A DNA stretch of 22,966 nucleotides, from positions 1-22,966 of IMG/VR virus record IMGVR_UViG_3300025769_000902. One strand, given 5' to 3'. Origin of the DNA: a virus. Below the pieces are notes generated by a model. That model searched no databases and had not been told where the DNA came from. It saw only the letters and a list, made by a program, of their open reading frames with translations. A program made the position numbers and the translations under genes. Below, one piece after another: positions 6,751-14,641 of the stretch (its first letter is position 1; each line of letters starts with the position of its first letter).

Positions 6751-6970
6751 ATTTCTGTTTATAAATGTCGTGAAAAGCTTTACCTACTCCAACCTCTTTA
6801 ATAACTGCTATTTTAGGGATACCAGGAATATTAAAATCACTTTCTAATATTTCATCAATATTTCTATTTTTAACTGTTTTGATTTTAATCTTTGCATTTG
6901 ACCTATTTGAAGTAGCAAATACAATACTGATTGGAATTTTTGCATAATCTGATGTTCTTCCTCTAGCCAT
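6740..6970 (-). CDS. Hypothetical protein, 76 aa
   Basis: It starts at ATG 6970 inside the end of the previous small gene (8-base overlap, ATGGCTAG) and overlaps the next gene by 11 bases. The N-terminus is basic (MARGRTSDYAK). The body alternates short strands (ISIVFATSN, KIKIKTVK) with an acidic turn and ends in an amphipathic helix (GKAFHDIYKQKYGL). No family is recognised. Interlocked overlaps on both sides support it being translated. Confidence 0.65.
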   Translation of the reverse strand: MARGRTSDYAKIPISIVFATSNRSNAKIKIKTVKNRNIDEILESDFNIPGIPKIAVIKEVGVGKAFHDIYKQKYGL

Positions 6971-7103
6971 ATATTTCGATTTTTTCTTTAGGTATTTGAA
7001 CTAATGTTCCATTCATTTTTACAATGTAATTACCATTAGTATGAATGCCAAAACATTTTTTTCTTTTATTATTATATAATATCCACTTTGGTGATTTAGC
7101 CAT
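6963..7103 (-). CDS. Small basic hypothetical protein, 46 aa
   Basis: The frame runs from ATG 7103 to TAG 6963, overlapping the genes before and after it by 8 bases each. Its sequence begins MAKSPKWILYNNKRKKCFG and continues with strand-like segments (IHTNGNYIVKMNG, TLVQIPKEKIEIYG). This suggests a small all-beta protein with a very basic N-terminal stretch. Function is unknown. It fills the only space between its neighbours. Confidence 0.65.
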   Translation of the reverse strand: MAKSPKWILYNNKRKKCFGIHTNGNYIVKMNGTLVQIPKEKIEIYG

Positions 7104-7278
7104 TTATTACTTGTTTATGAAATTCTTTAGGTGACAAGCCACTTTCCTTAATAGCTTCTTGTTTTGTTTCTTCTACAAGATGAATAAATTTTTTAAATTG
7201 GATTTCTCTATTAACTAATTTTAATAGTTGTTTATTTTTAAAATCTATAAATTCTTGAACAACGGGATGTGTACTCAT
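7096..7278 (-). CDS. Small helical hypothetical protein, 60 aa; first gene after promoter 1
   Basis: ATG 7278 is chosen as the start. A longer frame opening at TTG 7299 would place its start codon inside the promoter -7 box (7297-7304), upstream of the likely transcription start, so it is not credible. The product begins MSTHPVVQEFIDFKNKQLL and is charged and mostly helical, with no cysteine or membrane segment. It is the first cistron of the operon leading to thioredoxin and the deazaguanine genes. Function is not recognised. Confidence 0.68.
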   Translation of the reverse strand: MSTHPVVQEFIDFKNKQLLKLVNREIQFKKFIHLVEETKQEAIKESGLSPKEFHKQVING

Positions 7279-7296
7279 AACCTTTAATTGAACATG

Positions 7297-7328
7297 CAAA
7301 TATACGAACCCTATTTCAGGTAACCAAA
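7297..7328 (-). promoter_or_regulatory. Bacteroidota-type promoter 1, in front of the deazaguanine operon
   Basis: On the minus strand TTTG (7328-7325) is followed after 20 bases by TATATTTG (7304-7297). This matches the Bacteroidota primary-sigma consensus TTTG, 19-21 bases, TAnnTTTG. The -33 side continues as TTTGGTTACC, nearly the same as promoter 2. It begins directly after the stop codon of the 134-aa gene and leaves a short leader before ATG 7278. Confidence 0.85.
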
Positions 7329-7733
7329 TTATATTTTAAAAATAGTATTTAATCTTGAAGAACCTGTAAAACCATATCTTTCGAATTTTGTATGTAAATC
7401 AAAATTAAGATATTTATTCCATTTATCAACTATTTCTTTAGTAAAACCAGCTCCATCACCTTTAGCAAACATAACTATTTCATCAGCTATTTCTATAGGC
7501 ATTGGGATATTTTCTTTTTTATTTTTTGGAATATATGTTGAAGATGTACCTTCACCTATGCTTCTTTTTCTTGTAGGATTTACAAATTTATGAGATTTAA
7601 CAGAAGGATGATTAATTAAATCATCTACCATGTTAAATAATACCTCTTTTTTACCTTTTTTATATGATCTAAAAGTAACGATATCGTAAGTTGAAACAAC
7701 ATCATTATCATATTCTATTATAACCTTTTCCAT
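7329..7733 (-). CDS. Hypothetical protein, 134 aa, under promoter 2
   Basis: This single gene sits between the two promoters. It starts at ATG 7733 and its TAA directly touches the -33 box of promoter 1. It has an N-terminal beta-rich part (KVIIEYDNDVVSTYDIVTFRSYKKGKKEV), a basic low-complexity middle (NPTRKRSIGEGTSS) and a helical C-terminus with FERYGFTGSSRLNTIF. No family is recognised. Its placement right behind a host-type promoter suggests early expression. Confidence 0.75.
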   Translation of the reverse strand: MEKVIIEYDNDVVSTYDIVTFRSYKKGKKEVLFNMVDDLINHPSVKSHKFVNPTRKRSIGEGTSSTYIPKNKKENIPMPIEIADEIVMFAKGDGAGFTKEIVDKWNKYLNFDLHTKFERYGFTGSSRLNTIFKI

Positions 7734-7756
7734 TATTTATTATTTAAAATTAGACG

Positions 7757-7788
7757 TAAATATACGAAAAATTTTCTGGGTAGCCAAA
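7757..7788 (-). promoter_or_regulatory. Bacteroidota-type promoter 2
   Basis: On the minus strand TTTG (7788-7785) is followed after 20 bases by TATATTTA (7764-7757). It shares TTTGGYTACC at the -33 side and TTCGTATATTT at the -7 side with promoter 1, at an offset of exactly 460 bases. It lies just after the halogenase stop codon and about 25 bases before the 134-aa gene start. Confidence 0.82.
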
Positions 7789-7792
7789 TTTT

Positions 7793-9205
7793 TTAGTTAT
7801 AATGTTCTTGCAAATCTTTTAAATATTTTATTGGATCTATATTTGAAGGTAAATTTTGTATAGAAGGAACTAAATTTGCAAATTGAATTAAGGTATAATA
7901 CCAAGAATGATCAGAAAAAATACTTGTTGGATTATGAAATGAAGGATTATATGGAATAGTATTTGCAACATCTATCCTAAGTTTTAATGATTTTGAAATA
8001 TTTTTTGTAATATGGGTTTTACTATAATTCCAAAAAGGAGTATTATGATTATTATTTAAATAATGTATTGATATAAAGTCAAAAGTATCTGAGTATAATT
8101 CATTTAATTTTAAATTATATACTGTTTTATTTTCAGAACTAACCCATCCTTTTTTTATTAGGTAGTGGATAGTTCTAACTCCTTCTATTATAAACTGTAT
8201 TCCTGTTGATTCTAAAGGTTCTATAAATCCGGAGGATAATCCTATATCAACTACATTACCCTCCCATTGATTAGAATAATATCCTGATTTATATTCTATA
8301 TATTTTGTGTTTTGGTTTAATAAATTGTCTTTACCCCAATAATTTTCATACCAGGTAATAACTTCATCCTTATTTGAAATATCTTTATTAAAAACCATAC
8401 CTGAACCTATTCTAGATTGTAGGGGTGTTTTCCAAATCCATCCATAAGGTGTACACTGAGCTACAGTATAGGGAGTTTTTAAAGATTGTTTTGAATTATA
8501 TGAAGCAGGGTTAAAGATAGCAGCATTATTTGGGGTAGAATTTGATTTATCTATAAAAATTTTTTGTTGTTTTTTTGATAAAATATTATCAAATCCTAAA
8601 CAATTAATATAAAGATCTGATTTGTGATATTGATTTGAACTTAATAAAAGATTAGAAATATCTTTTTGATTAAAATCTATATCAATTATATCTTCATTTA
8701 TAATATTAATTTTAATATTATTTTTTATAAATTCAGATAATTTTCCAGAGTTAATATGTACCCCTTGATTAGATTTTGGGGGTTGATTTTTAATTACACA
8801 TTGTTTATAATCATTTATATATTTAATAAAGTCTGATTTAGGTAGATTAGAAGAAAAAAATAAATCAAAAATATTATATATTTTATTATCTTTATTAAAA
8901 TGGGGTATAGCTCCAAAAGGATGCCATTGAAAACTATTTTTATTAATCCAGTCTTTATACCCAACCCCTGCTTTTTCAGTGCATTCACAAAAATCATACC
9001 ATTGTTGTTTTGAAAAACCACACTCTTCTATAAATTTGGAAAAATCAGGTAATGTAGATTCTCCTACTCCAATACTTTTATCTGATTTTCCTTTAATTAT
9101 ATATAATTCAAAATAGTTTTTAGGTAAATTTTTTGATAAATAAGCAGCAGTTAACCAAGCGGATGTTCCTCCCCCAAGTATAGAAATTTTTTTAACTAAC
9201 CCCAT
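7793..9205 (-). CDS. Flavin-dependent tryptophan-halogenase-like enzyme
   Basis: The 470-aa protein has the family hallmarks: FAD-binding GGGTSAW (residues 11-17), VGESTLPDF (47-55), a lysine at 78 (TEKAGVGYKDW) aligning with the catalytic Lys79 of PrnA/RebH, GWIWKTP (255-261) matching the WxWxIP signature, and IEPLESTGIQF (328-338) with Glu332 matching the catalytic Glu346. Such enzymes use reduced FAD, oxygen and halide to halogenate tryptophan or other indole and aromatic substrates. Size is slightly below the usual 500-540. A gene of this type is, from memory, recurrent in marine T4-like phages, with unknown substrate. It is coupled (TAATG) to an unknown gene upstream. No flavin reductase is seen here. 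Base composition is very AT-rich (8 G+C in 8641-8700). Confidence 0.9.
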   Translation of the reverse strand: MGLVKKISILGGGTSAWLTAAYLSKNLPKNYFELYIIKGKSDKSIGVGESTLPDFSKFIEECGFSKQQWYDFCECTEKAGVGYKDWINKNSFQWHPFGAIPHFNKDNKIYNIFDLFFSSNLPKSDFIKYINDYKQCVIKNQPPKSNQGVHINSGKLSEFIKNNIKINIINEDIIDIDFNQKDISNLLLSSNQYHKSDLYINCLGFDNILSKKQQKIFIDKSNSTPNNAAIFNPASYNSKQSLKTPYTVAQCTPYGWIWKTPLQSRIGSGMVFNKDISNKDEVITWYENYWGKDNLLNQNTKYIEYKSGYYSNQWEGNVVDIGLSSGFIEPLESTGIQFIIEGVRTIHYLIKKGWVSSENKTVYNLKLNELYSDTFDFISIHYLNNNHNTPFWNYSKTHITKNISKSLKLRIDVANTIPYNPSFHNPTSIFSDHSWYYTLIQFANLVPSIQNLPSNIDPIKYLKDLQEHYN

Positions 9206-9999
9206 TATAGTGGCATTGGTTTATCATAACCACACCATTCTACAAACCAAGGTATAGATTTTGATTTAAATAAATGGCGGCTGAATGTATTAGTATCATT
9301 ATAGTTGATTGTAAAAGAATCATTTAAAATGGAACTTATATATTCTACTTCTAATATTAGGGTTTTATCTTCAGAAAAATTCTTTACTTTTAAAGAAGTA
9401 ATATCATTAAGCTGAACATCTCCATCATTTGACTCTATAACATTATACCCCCTTTTTTCATCTAAAATTAATGGTGTTGTTTGTAATTTATTTATTATAT
9501 CTCTTACTAAATTTCCTTTAAGTTCTTCTTTTAATTTTTGAATATTTGGAAAAATTAAATTTAAAGGAATTAAAAAGTTTTTATGTAAATTTTCTTGGGT
9601 TTCTTTAAGTATAGTATTAATTTGAGATATTATTACTTCTTTTGAGTTTAATAAATCTTGAGTAATATTACCTATATTAATAATTTTTTCAAAATTTATA
9701 CTTTTAAAATTTGTTTCAAATAATATTATTTTTAGATCTTTAATTTTATTTACTGATTCTTTAACAAAATCAATTTTAAATAAAATTGTATTTTTATCAT
9801 CGATAATATCTTCTACAATTAAACTATGTTTATTTACCCTATATTTTATATCTTTTTTTATAATAGAACTAAATAAAGAATCTAAATTAGATATTTCTAA
9901 TTTTTTTAAATTATTTTTAACTTCTTCTAATTTTTGTGATTCAATACTATATTTTTTTAATTCTTTTGATAAATTATTATAATAATCCTTTTTTTTCAT
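9205..9999 (-). CDS. Unknown Lys/Asn-rich protein coupled to the halogenase, 264 aa
   Basis: ATG 9999 is taken as the start; a GTG at 10035 would extend the protein into the nrdA end with a homopolymeric Lys stretch. The first 50 residues are lysine-rich and helical. The middle alternates charged helices (SKEVIISQINTILKETQENLHKNF) with strands. The C-terminus is distinctive, with FSRHLFKSKSIPWFVEWCGYDKPMPL. Its stop overlaps the halogenase start (TAATG). Composition is extremely AT-rich (7 G+C in the 60 bases 9901-9960). I do not recognise a family. The coupling suggests a partner or substrate carrier for the halogenase, but that is inference. Confidence 0.72.
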   Translation of the reverse strand: MKKKDYYNNLSKELKKYSIESQKLEEVKNNLKKLEISNLDSLFSSIIKKDIKYRVNKHSLIVEDIIDDKNTILFKIDFVKESVNKIKDLKIILFETNFKSINFEKIINIGNITQDLLNSKEVIISQINTILKETQENLHKNFLIPLNLIFPNIQKLKEELKGNLVRDIINKLQTTPLILDEKRGYNVIESNDGDVQLNDITSLKVKNFSEDKTLILEVEYISSILNDSFTINYNDTNTFSRHLFKSKSIPWFVEWCGYDKPMPL

Positions 10000-10015
10000 T
10001 TTTTTTATTTTTTTA

Positions 10016-11728
10016 TTAACCTTCACAAGAAACACAATCAGCCATACGTGATCCTAAATCGCCCTTAATTACTGAATCTGTTCTTAAGTAATAAAGTGTT
10101 TTAATTCCTAATTTCCAAGCTTCTATATGACATTGATTTATCCATTTAGGAGAATCATTAGGATCAAAACTTAAATTTAAAGATTGGGTTTGATCTAAAT
10201 ATCTTTGTCTAATAGCAGCTTGTCTAACTAATTCTAGTTGATTTATTTCTGGGAATGTTAAGAACATTTCTTTTTCATCAGGGGATAAAATAGTATCAGG
10301 AAGATTTTGAACAGATCCCCCATCAGCTAACATTTGATCCCACCATTTATTTTTATTTTCTTTTTTAGATTCTAATAAAGTTTCTAATACTTTATTTTTA
10401 CGAATAAATGTACCTTTAGCACCGTTAAATGTGTAAATATTAGCGGGTAAAGGCTCAATACCAGCGGAAATACCACCAGTAATTACACTATTCGATACAG
10501 TAGGAGCTATCGCAAGTAAATGCGTATTTCTCATACCAGTACCCTTACACCAAAGTGGTTCTCCATATTCTTGTGCTAAATCTCTTGATGCTCTTTCAGC
10601 TTTATTTTTAATATCTGAGAAAATATTGTGTGTATGAGCAGTTGAAGCAATTGAATTAAATGGTAATTGTTTTTGTTGTAAATAAGTGTGCCATCCCATT
10701 ACTCCTAATCCTAATGCTCTACCTTTTTTAGCATGAGCATGAGTTCTTTTTAATGAATCTTTACCATTTGATTTATCTATAAATTCTTGCATTACACCAT
10801 CTAAAAACCAAGTAGCAACTTCTACTGTATCTGTATCTTTCCATTCATCATATTTAGCTAAATTTAAAGATGATAAACAACAAATAAAAGAATGTTCTTC
10901 ATCAGTAAATAAAGTAATTTCAGTACAAATATTTGTCATACTTACATCTAAATTATTCATCATGTAAGCAATAGGATTATTTTTATTTACATTATCCTTA
11001 TACATTATATAAGGTTCACCTGTTTCCATTCTTGATTTTAGAATTTCAGCCCATAATGCCATAGCTTCTTGGTCTCTTGATTCTAATTTTCTCATAAACA
11101 CATCATCTACAACAACACATTGATGTAAATTTAAACATTGTCTATTTGGATCACCTTTTGGTCTTCTAATTTGTAAATATTCTTCAATATCAGGATGATT
11201 AATATCTAAATTAACAGATGCAGCACCTCTTCTAACATTACCTTGATTAGTAGCTATAATTGTTGAATCGTAAATTTTACACCAAGGAACTACTCCTTCT
11301 GATTTACCATTCCCTGTAATTGCTGTTCCTCTAGGTCTAATTCTAGAAACAGATATACCTACTCCCCCTCCTTGAGAAGTTAATTTCATTAACTCAGCAT
11401 TAGTTAATCCAATTCCTCTTACAGAATCAGGTGTATCAACACCGAAACAAGAAATAGGCAAACCCCTATCTGTTCCCATATTAGAGAATACTGGTGAGGC
11501 AAGGCCTAACCAACCATTCCACATTAATTTGTAGAATTTGTTTTCTAATTCTGGTTTTCTTAATCTTAGAGCAGCAGCTTTTGCAACCCTTCTATATGCT
11601 ATTTTTGGGGTTTCTCCAGGGATTAAATAACCTTTAGATACTGTTGCTAAAGAAATTTCATCCATCCAAGTAGGATAATCTTTTCCTGCTTCCCAATTTG
11701 AAGTATTTACACTAATATTTCCGTCCAT
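10016..11728 (-). CDS. nrdA: Ribonucleotide reductase class I large subunit, no ATP cone
   Basis: ATG 11728 is the likely start: one base after the NrdB stop and giving MDGNISVNTSNWEAG. The open frame extends 35 codons further, but only through nrdB sequence in another frame. The 570-aa protein has the active-site cysteines at 94 (LPISCFG) and 283 (ICCLSSLNL), the radical-site N-x-C-x-E (Asn266, Cys268, Glu270), the Tyr546-Tyr547 radical-transfer pair (LYYLRTDS) and a C-terminal CVSC (565-568). It starts near the GETPKIAYRR block, so the N-terminal ATP-cone domain of about 90 residues found in E. coli NrdA (761 aa) is absent. It reduces NDPs to dNDPs with NrdB; the phage thioredoxin may supply electrons. 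Confidence 0.95.
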   Translation of the reverse strand: MDGNISVNTSNWEAGKDYPTWMDEISLATVSKGYLIPGETPKIAYRRVAKAAALRLRKPELENKFYKLMWNGWLGLASPVFSNMGTDRGLPISCFGVDTPDSVRGIGLTNAELMKLTSQGGGVGISVSRIRPRGTAITGNGKSEGVVPWCKIYDSTIIATNQGNVRRGAASVNLDINHPDIEEYLQIRRPKGDPNRQCLNLHQCVVVDDVFMRKLESRDQEAMALWAEILKSRMETGEPYIMYKDNVNKNNPIAYMMNNLDVSMTNICTEITLFTDEEHSFICCLSSLNLAKYDEWKDTDTVEVATWFLDGVMQEFIDKSNGKDSLKRTHAHAKKGRALGLGVMGWHTYLQQKQLPFNSIASTAHTHNIFSDIKNKAERASRDLAQEYGEPLWCKGTGMRNTHLLAIAPTVSNSVITGGISAGIEPLPANIYTFNGAKGTFIRKNKVLETLLESKKENKNKWWDQMLADGGSVQNLPDTILSPDEKEMFLTFPEINQLELVRQAAIRQRYLDQTQSLNLSFDPNDSPKWINQCHIEAWKLGIKTLYYLRTDSVIKGDLGSRMADCVSCEG

Positions 11729-11729
11729 T

Positions 11730-12710
11730 TTAAAATAAGTCGTTTGCGTCCCACTTTTGGGCACCTTTTGAATAATTTGTAACTCGATTTGCAAAGAAAT
11801 CTGTATGTTGTTTTCCAGCAGATAAAGAATCAAACCATTTCATTCTTTGTACTGCTTCCTTATCAATCCCATTAACTACGGGCTCTAATCCTAAGTCACC
11901 CATTTTAGTATTAACTCTATGTTTAATAAATGAAACTAAATCATATTTAGAACAACCTTCTAAATCTCCCATTTCATAAACTTTATCTATAAAATCTAAT
12001 TCTAATTTTAAAGATAATAAAGCTGCTTCTTTAATAGATTCTCTTAATTCAGGAGTATTTAATTCTGGTTTTTCTTCCATTAATTGTCTATATAACCAAC
12101 ATCCAGCATTTGAGTGTAATGATTCATCTCTAATACTCCACTCTACTATTTGTCCTACTCCTTTTAATAAATTTCTTAATTTAAAAGATAGTAAAATAGC
12201 AAATGAAGAAAATAAATTAACACCTTCTGTAAATGCTGAAAATATTGCTAATGATTTAGCTCTGGCACTCCAATCAGGTGTACCATCATGGGAATCTCTA
12301 ACTTCCATTAATGTTTCAATTTTAGCCATTGTTGATTCATCCTCTAAAAATTCAGCAAAATTATCTAATCCTAATTCTTCATTTAATAATGAATATGCTT
12401 CTGCATGAATAGTCTCAAAAGCACCAAATGTAACACCCATTTTAATAATTTCAGGTTTTCTAAACCAAGAAGTTACTAAATTAGTCCAGTAATCATTTAC
12501 TACTGTTTCAGTTTGAGCAAATCCTTTTAAAATAGTACCAATGATATTTTTCTCATTTTCATCTAAATTTTGTTTCCAATCATTAACATCTGACATCATA
12601 GGAACTTCGGTATGTAACCAATGTGCTTGGTGTTGTTTCATCCAATAATCATGTGCTTCTGGATATTCAAAGGGCTTGTAAACTATTCTTTCTTGGGTTA
12701 TGTCTCTCAT
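11730..12710 (-). CDS. nrdB: Ribonucleotide reductase class I small subunit
   Basis: The 326-aa protein holds the diiron site and tyrosyl radical. Likely ligands are Glu68 (QTETVVNDYW), Glu99 and His102 (ETIHAEAY), Glu162 (TEGVNLFSSF), Glu196 and His199 (RDESLHSNAG). Tyr106 takes the position of the radical tyrosine (E. coli Tyr122), so this is a tyrosyl-radical enzyme rather than a Phe-type Ic variant. The C-terminus (KWDANDLF) is the short acidic/aromatic peptide that docks into NrdA. NrdA follows after one base, so the two subunits are co-translated. The helicase gene ends 41 bases upstream. Confidence 0.95.
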   Translation of the reverse strand: MRDITQERIVYKPFEYPEAHDYWMKQHQAHWLHTEVPMMSDVNDWKQNLDENEKNIIGTILKGFAQTETVVNDYWTNLVTSWFRKPEIIKMGVTFGAFETIHAEAYSLLNEELGLDNFAEFLEDESTMAKIETLMEVRDSHDGTPDWSARAKSLAIFSAFTEGVNLFSSFAILLSFKLRNLLKGVGQIVEWSIRDESLHSNAGCWLYRQLMEEKPELNTPELRESIKEAALLSLKLELDFIDKVYEMGDLEGCSKYDLVSFIKHRVNTKMGDLGLEPVVNGIDKEAVQRMKWFDSLSAGKQHTDFFANRVTNYSKGAQKWDANDLF

Positions 12711-12751
12711 ATATTATTTTTTTAAAAACGGGGCGATAACTATAGTATATA

Positions 12752-14131
12752 TCATGAATTCTCATCTTTACTTACGAAAGAATCTTGAAAAAGTTGATTT
12801 AATACAAATTTATCATTTTTTGTTGGTTCATTAAAATTATTTGATGTTGAAGCAGGCTCATTTTCAACAAATACTCTTGGTTCTTCATCCATTTTTATAT
12901 GTCCTGTTGATGCATCTATGTCAGCATGATAAGTTACACCATCAAATCCATATCTATTTTTCATTATAAAAAATCTACCGGTTCCATTAACTTTATCTTG
13001 GGGTAGTCTTGATAAAGACATACAAAAATCAGTAATCATCATTTTATTATATGAACCTGCTGCTTTATCCCCTTCAATAGTTTCATCTCTTGCACCTGCT
13101 CTATTAACCTGTGATACAGACCAAATAGGAATATTTAAAGTTCTAGCTAAAGCTTTAGTAGATATGTAAGTATTATCTAATTTTTCTTTTTCATCTTTAG
13201 AACCACTAGTACTTTTTAATAAATCTACATAATCAATAATTACTAAATCAGGAGCATATCCTAAATCTGTAACTTTTGATATGTGGGCCTCTATTGTTGA
13301 CATAGATGCTTGTCCAGGTGCATATTCTTTAATTGTTAAAGTTCCTTTTAAACCTTTAACATATTCATCTATTTTTTCTTTATGTAAATGAATAGTATTT
13401 ACAGGTTGATTTATAAAATGGGCATCATATCTTTTACCAACATATCCTTCGGATAATTCTAAAGTATAATGTACAACATTTAATCCTAATTTTATAGCAT
13501 GTGCTCCTAAAGCAACTAAACTCCAAGATTTACCACCACCTGGGGAACCAAATATTAAACCAAAATCTCCTCCACCTAAACCACCCATTAATCTTTCATT
13601 TATAACAGCCCAAGGTGTTGGTATTACTTGGCGATCTTCTTCTTTATAACGGGCTTCCATATCTTTCATATATTCATGCCCTATATCCTTATCTTGTCCT
13701 GCTTTTAATGCATTATCAATTGTAAATCTAATATCATCAAACATTCCACCAGCAAGTAAATCTACTGATTTAAGTAATGCGTCTTTTAGTGATTGGTTTT
13801 TACAAAAACTAGAAAATTCACTTTCAACATATTCCTGATCATCATTAGTTAATTTATATATTTCTTTTAATTGTTCTACAATAGCGGTTTTTAATACTTC
13901 ATTATCTAATTTTTTAACTTCAATTTTTAAAAAATCTAAAGTTGGATTAGCATGGAATTTATCAAAATATTGTAATGTTTCTCTAACAATCCATTTATGA
14001 GCTTCATTTTCAAAATAAGAAGGCATAATAACATCTCTAATATTAAGAGTAAATTTCTTATTTTTAAGTAAAGAATGTAATACTTTCACTTGAAAATGAG
14101 GACCGTATTGAGATAAACTTTTTAATGTCAT
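12752..14131 (-). CDS. DnaB/gp41-like replicative helicase
   Basis: The 459-aa protein has an N-terminal helical domain (about 1-165) and a RecA-like motor: Walker A GSPGGGKS (195-202), a glutamate-containing strand HYTLELSEG (221-229), Walker B LVIIDYVDLL (296-305), SVSQVNRAG, and an arginine near the end of the motor domain (MKNRYGFDG). The order and motifs are those of DnaB-family hexameric helicases such as T4 gp41, which unwind the lagging-strand template. The tail after residue 415 is acidic and probably unstructured. It directly follows the 2OG oxygenase stop (adjacent bases). No separate primase is found in the window. Confidence 0.9.
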   Translation of the reverse strand: MTLKSLSQYGPHFQVKVLHSLLKNKKFTLNIRDVIMPSYFENEAHKWIVRETLQYFDKFHANPTLDFLKIEVKKLDNEVLKTAIVEQLKEIYKLTNDDQEYVESEFSSFCKNQSLKDALLKSVDLLAGGMFDDIRFTIDNALKAGQDKDIGHEYMKDMEARYKEEDRQVIPTPWAVINERLMGGLGGGDFGLIFGSPGGGKSWSLVALGAHAIKLGLNVVHYTLELSEGYVGKRYDAHFINQPVNTIHLHKEKIDEYVKGLKGTLTIKEYAPGQASMSTIEAHISKVTDLGYAPDLVIIDYVDLLKSTSGSKDEKEKLDNTYISTKALARTLNIPIWSVSQVNRAGARDETIEGDKAAGSYNKMMITDFCMSLSRLPQDKVNGTGRFFIMKNRYGFDGVTYHADIDASTGHIKMDEEPRVFVENEPASTSNNFNEPTKNDKFVLNQLFQDSFVSKDENS

Positions 14132-14641
14132 TTAAGCTATTTTAAAATTAAAAGCAATTGAAATTCTATCCTGATTTTCCATATTAGCATCAACACTATG
14201 AGGAAGACTTGAAGGAAAAAAGATTAAGGTACCTGGGGTAAAATAAAAATGGTGGTGTAAATCAGTATCCCAAGGTGAGTAGATAGTTATAGGTCCACTA
14301 TTTTTAAAAGTTTGTAAATAATAAACTCCTGACCACATATTAGGTTCTTTTCCATGGTGATGAATTGCATTATAATGGTATTTAGAAGAAACATTTCCCC
14401 ATATCTCAAATAAATTAATATTAGTATTGAATGTTTCAGAAGCAATTTTTAATATAGTTTCTTTAAAAAATTGGAAATCTTTATTACAAAGTAAATCTTC
14501 AGATTGCCATCCTCCTTTATTACTTACTTTTACACCTAAAGAAGTATCTTTTATTTTATATAAACTTTTTATAAGAGAATTATTATCTATATTTACGTTA
14601 GTAGCATATAATTCTATAGGAAATAAATAAGTTTTTTTCAT
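14132..14641 (-). CDS. 2OG-Fe(II) oxygenase-like protein
   Basis: The 169-aa protein matches the short phage/bacterial 2OG-Fe(II) oxygenase family often labelled TIGR02466. It contains a histidine cluster at HYNAIHHHG (89-97), SGVYYLQTF (104-112), GPITIYSPW, a TPGTLIFFPSSLPHSV block (135-150) with the distal His148, and Arg159 in RISIAFNF for the 2-oxoglutarate carboxylate. These enzymes hydroxylate substrates using oxygen and 2-oxoglutarate; the substrate of the phage versions is unknown. It is squeezed between the nuclease gene (ATGA overlap) and the helicase gene. Family call is good; role is open. Confidence 0.82.
   Translation of the reverse strand: MKKTYLFPIELYATNVNIDNNSLIKSLYKIKDTSLGVKVSNKGGWQSEDLLCNKDFQFFKETILKIASETFNTNINLFEIWGNVSSKYHYNAIHHHGKEPNMWSGVYYLQTFKNSGPITIYSPWDTDLHHHFYFTPGTLIFFPSSLPHSVDANMENQDRISIAFNFKIA

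Noticed and set aside
7279-7299. TTG start at 7299 extending the 60-aa protein by seven residues
   Set aside because: The codon falls inside the promoter -7 box, upstream of the expected transcription start.
8815-9021. 68-codon minus-strand frame inside the halogenase gene
   Set aside because: Shadow frame with Ile/Leu-rich content typical of AT-rich out-of-frame translation.
11729-11833. 35-codon N-terminal extension of NrdA into nrdB
   Set aside because: It would be an out-of-frame reading of the conserved NrdB C-terminus. ATG 11728 is one base after the NrdB stop and gives a normal N-terminus.
14427-14630. 67-codon plus-strand frame opposite the 2OG oxygenase
   Set aside because: Antisense shadow of a gene with clear family motifs.
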